Positions 5,718 to 7,507 of a DNA stretch of 7,507 bases are shown piece by piece (within the stretch, counting starts at the first letter, position 1; every line of letters starts with the position of its first letter). The notes under the pieces are model-generated. The model saw only the letters and a list, made by a program, of their open reading frames with translations, ran no database searches and was not told where the DNA came from. Origin of the DNA: a bacterium (GTDB lineage: Bacteria; JAMCPX01); assembly GCA_027364825.1 (NCBI GenBank), contig DAHXOM010000030.1, positions 1-7,507 on the forward strand. The letters are read 5' to 3'. The translations under genes were made by a program, and so were the position numbers.

Positions 5718-6347
5718 TCAACCCCATGCTTTTATGAGGTCGGCAGCAGGCGTTACAATGACCATCCTCGTCAAAATCTTCAGTGCGAGTTCATGCATCC
5801 CCTTGTCCATGGCCGATACACCATCGCTGACAACAACAGGATAAAACCCCCTGTTCGAAGCGTCCCGTGCACTTGATGCAACACCGAACTCTGTCGATAT
5901 ACCGGTGAATATAACAGTCTCTATGCCTTTGTTCCTCAGCAGGTACTCGACATGCGTACCCATGAAGATGCTTGCAGTATGCTTCGGAATAACAATGTCA
6001 TCCCCGGAAGGTGCAATGTCCTCCGTTATTTCGGCATCCGCAGTACCCGGCTTCATGAACGGGGGCAGCTTCGCGGGATCATCTATACCATACCTTCTCA
6101 TCGTTGAATAGATTGCCCATGAGGAATTGAGCTGTACCGGCAGGGGTGTAATCTTTGAGTATATGACTGTGACACCTTTTTCTCTTGCCTTACTGATAAT
6201 CGATTTAAGGTTCAAGAGAAACTCCTGTTTGTTGAATACATTATTGACCAGTGCATTTTGCACATCCCATACAACAACGGCTGTATGTTCCGGACTTACT
6301 ATTTCGTTCAATGATTCATAGATCGTTTTATTTAAATATTTTTTCAT
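5718..6347 (-). CDS. Isochorismatase-family hydrolase lacking the catalytic cysteine
   Basis: This 209-residue cytoplasmic protein has the isochorismatase/cysteine-hydrolase fold. Asp28 in VVVWDVQN and Lys122 in IPKHTASIF occupy two of the three usual catalytic positions. The third, normally Cys in 'TG..TN.CV..TA.DA', reads TGISTEFGVASSARDA, so Gly155 replaces Cys. True isochorismatases such as EntB and PhzD also have Gly here and use the Asp for vinyl-ether hydrolysis. Nicotinamidases and other amidases of the superfamily need the Cys. Hence an amidase function is unlikely, but the substrate is unknown and no siderophore or phenazine genes are near. An in-frame TTG lies 17 codons upstream with no ribosome site, while the ATG at 6347 follows GAGGGAGGG. 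The gene starts 47 bases after the HD-GYP gene and precedes tRNA-Arg. Confidence 0.85.
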   Translation of the reverse strand: MKKYLNKTIYESLNEIVSPEHTAVVVWDVQNALVNNVFNKQEFLLNLKSIISKAREKGVTVIYSKITPLPVQLNSSWAIYSTMRRYGIDDPAKLPPFMKPGTADAEITEDIAPSGDDIVIPKHTASIFMGTHVEYLLRNKGIETVIFTGISTEFGVASSARDASNRGFYPVVVSDGVSAMDKGMHELALKILTRMVIVTPAADLIKAWG

Positions 6348-6355
6348 GTTCGAAT

Positions 6356-6364
6356 CCCTCCCTC
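6356..6364 (-). promoter_or_regulatory. Ribosome binding site fixing the isochorismatase-family start
   Basis: On the minus strand this reads GAGGGAGGG, eight bases before the ATG at 6347. It rules against the longer frame beginning at a TTG at 6398, which has no Shine-Dalgarno and merely overlaps the HD-GYP stop. Confidence 0.75.
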
Positions 6365-6394
6365 GGCCCATAGTAGCAACGCTGAGCAATGATT

Positions 6395-7507
6395 TCAACT
6401 AAAGGATGCATTTCCCTGCTGGGTTAAAACGGTATGGATGGACAAAAAGACTTTGACGATCTCGGGATCAAACTGGCCGCCCGAGCACCTGCCCAGTTCC
6501 TTCGTTATTTGATCTTTACTCATGCCTTTTCTGTACGGCCTGTCAAAACTCATGGCATCTACGGCGTCTGCGACTGTCAGTATCCTTGCCAGCAGCGGAA
6601 TCTCGTCTCCCCTTAAGCCGTCCGGATAACCGGAACCGTCAAAAAACTCGTGATGGTGCTTTATGATATAAACAATATCTTTCAATTGTTTTATCGGTGC
6701 CAGTATCTCCGCACCTTTGTCCGGGTGCTGCCGTATCAAGGCCCATTCTTCCTCGGAAAGTTTCTCTTTCTTGTCGAGGATATCCGCATAGGTGCCTATT
6801 TTACCTATGTCGTGCAGCAGGGCCGCAACTTCGAGTTCCTTTAATGTCTTCTCATCGAGCCCCATTGCACTGCCTATGGCCATCGCACACTTTGCAACAC
6901 CCTCCGAATGGCCCGCTGTCCATTTCGATTTTGCATCTATTGCGTTCGACAGGGCCTTAATGGACGCTATGGACGATTCTTCAAGGTCCGATATCAACTT
7001 GGCATTGGCCAGGGCTACGGAGATCTGTGAACCGAGTCTTTCTGCTGTCAGGAGATCTTCATGCGTAAATGCAGATATCCTTTGGGCGCCAAAACTCAGG
7101 GTTCCGACGATCTCGTTCCCTATTTTTAGCGGAATCCGCATAACCGACATAAGACCGTTTTGCAGAAGTCCCCATTCGAACGGTAAGATGTTTTTGACTT
7201 CGCTGAGATTCGGTATGTACTGCGGCCTGCCCGTTTTTATAACGTCCGTTGTGCTGGTATCGTTGAATGAGGAAAATGTTGCAAGGGAATTGGCGATGGC
7301 CCCGGACCGGGCTGCACGGTTAAACCCCTGCTTTCCCTTATCGACGAGCATTATGGCTGTCACATCACAGGGCAGTAATTTGCCCGCCATCCTTGTCACC
7401 GTGTTCAATACGTCTGACGAGGTGAGGTCTGACAGGATACTCCTGTCTATTTCATACATCGTATTGATTACCTCTATCCTGTGTGCGAGCTCCATGGTCT
7501 TCTCAAC
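6395..7507 (-). CDS. GAF and HD-GYP domain protein, probable cyclic-di-GMP phosphodiesterase, N-terminus beyond the window
   Basis: Counted from the ATG at 7495, 366 residues are visible. The frame remains open to the window edge (reading VEKT before that Met), so the protein probably continues upstream. A short helix leads to a GAF sensor domain (about 20-165), then an HD-GYP domain (about 175-355). Key residues are intact: His196, the His228-Asp229 pair in LLHDIGKIG, Lys232, His257 in HPDKGAEIL, HHHEFFDGSGYPDGLRG (280-296) with GYP at 289-291, and Asp310 in RILTVADAVDAM. RPYRKG follows. Such domains hydrolyse cyclic-di-GMP at a di- or trimetal centre, with GAF binding a small ligand as input. 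The complete motif set argues for an active enzyme. The missing upstream part could hold receiver, PAS, membrane or further GAF domains. It is first in a minus-strand block with the hydrolase and tRNA-Arg. Confidence 0.92.
   Translation of the reverse strand, partial: VEKTMELAHRIEVINTMYEIDRSILSDLTSSDVLNTVTRMAGKLLPCDVTAIMLVDKGKQGFNRAARSGAIANSLATFSSFNDTSTTDVIKTGRPQYIPNLSEVKNILPFEWGLLQNGLMSVMRIPLKIGNEIVGTLSFGAQRISAFTHEDLLTAERLGSQISVALANAKLISDLEESSIASIKALSNAIDAKSKWTAGHSEGVAKCAMAIGSAMGLDEKTLKELEVAALLHDIGKIGTYADILDKKEKLSEEEWALIRQHPDKGAEILAPIKQLKDIVYIIKHHHEFFDGSGYPDGLRGDEIPLLARILTVADAVDAMSFDRPYRKGMSKDQITKELGRCSGGQFDPEIVKVFLSIHTVLTQQGNASFS

Noticed and set aside
6348..6398. TTG start for the isochorismatase-family gene overlapping the HD-GYP stop
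   Set aside because: There is no Shine-Dalgarno before the TTG, whereas the ATG at 6347 has GAGGGAGGG at good distance.
1..7507. CRISPR array, insertion sequence, prophage or attachment site at the tRNA
   Set aside because: No spaced direct repeats, transposase or integrase sequences were seen, and no duplicate of the tRNA 3' end occurs elsewhere in the window.

Overview
The window reads as chromosomal DNA of a Gram-negative bacterium. It carries lipopolysaccharide (LPS) core and O-antigen genes: two family-9 (heptosyltransferase-type) glycosyltransferases and an O-antigen ligase/polymerase. It also has an HD-GYP signalling protein and a tRNA without an encoded CCA end. Base composition is moderate and slightly AT-rich. 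The protein style would fit Desulfobacterota (former Deltaproteobacteria) or a related group, but that placement is an impression, not a result. I see no phage, transposon, CRISPR or toxin-antitoxin signature, and no stretch above 300 bases is without a gene. The largest gene-free stretches (3557-3718, 4937-5045 and 5427-5621) are described below.

Layout. 54-1283 (+) is a polytopic O-antigen ligase/polymerase. It converges on a minus-strand operon at 3556-1349 made of a 60-residue Trm112-like zinc protein, a WaaF-like glycosyltransferase and a second GT9 enzyme, with translational overlaps of 17 and 4 bases. A possible bidirectional hairpin terminator lies at the end of the ligase gene. The 162-base divergent region 3557-3718 has a good sigma-70-type promoter for the plus strand, a weaker candidate for the minus strand, and an inverted repeat covering the plus-strand -35 box. 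Next comes an MFS transporter (3719-4936, +) resembling the FLVCR group, then a small exported protein gene (5046-5426, +).

That small gene is the most notable feature. After its TAA stop the same frame stays open for 56 more codons that read as the rest of a beta-rich domain, ending at a TGA at 5595. It looks like one roughly 183-codon gene broken by a single stop. Its lipoprotein signal is also degenerate.

The right end is a minus-strand block: an HD-GYP protein cut by the window edge (7507-6395), an isochorismatase-family hydrolase with Gly in place of the usual catalytic Cys (6347-5718), and a tRNA-Arg(CCG) (5694-5622) with an unusual U discriminator. The LPS genes plausibly work together in building the core and attaching or polymerising the O-chain. 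The transporter, small exported protein and signalling block show no evident link to them beyond proximity. I found no clear new multi-gene system. The best leads are the interrupted exported protein, the Cys-less hydrolase, the tRNA discriminator and the mirrored divergent promoter region.
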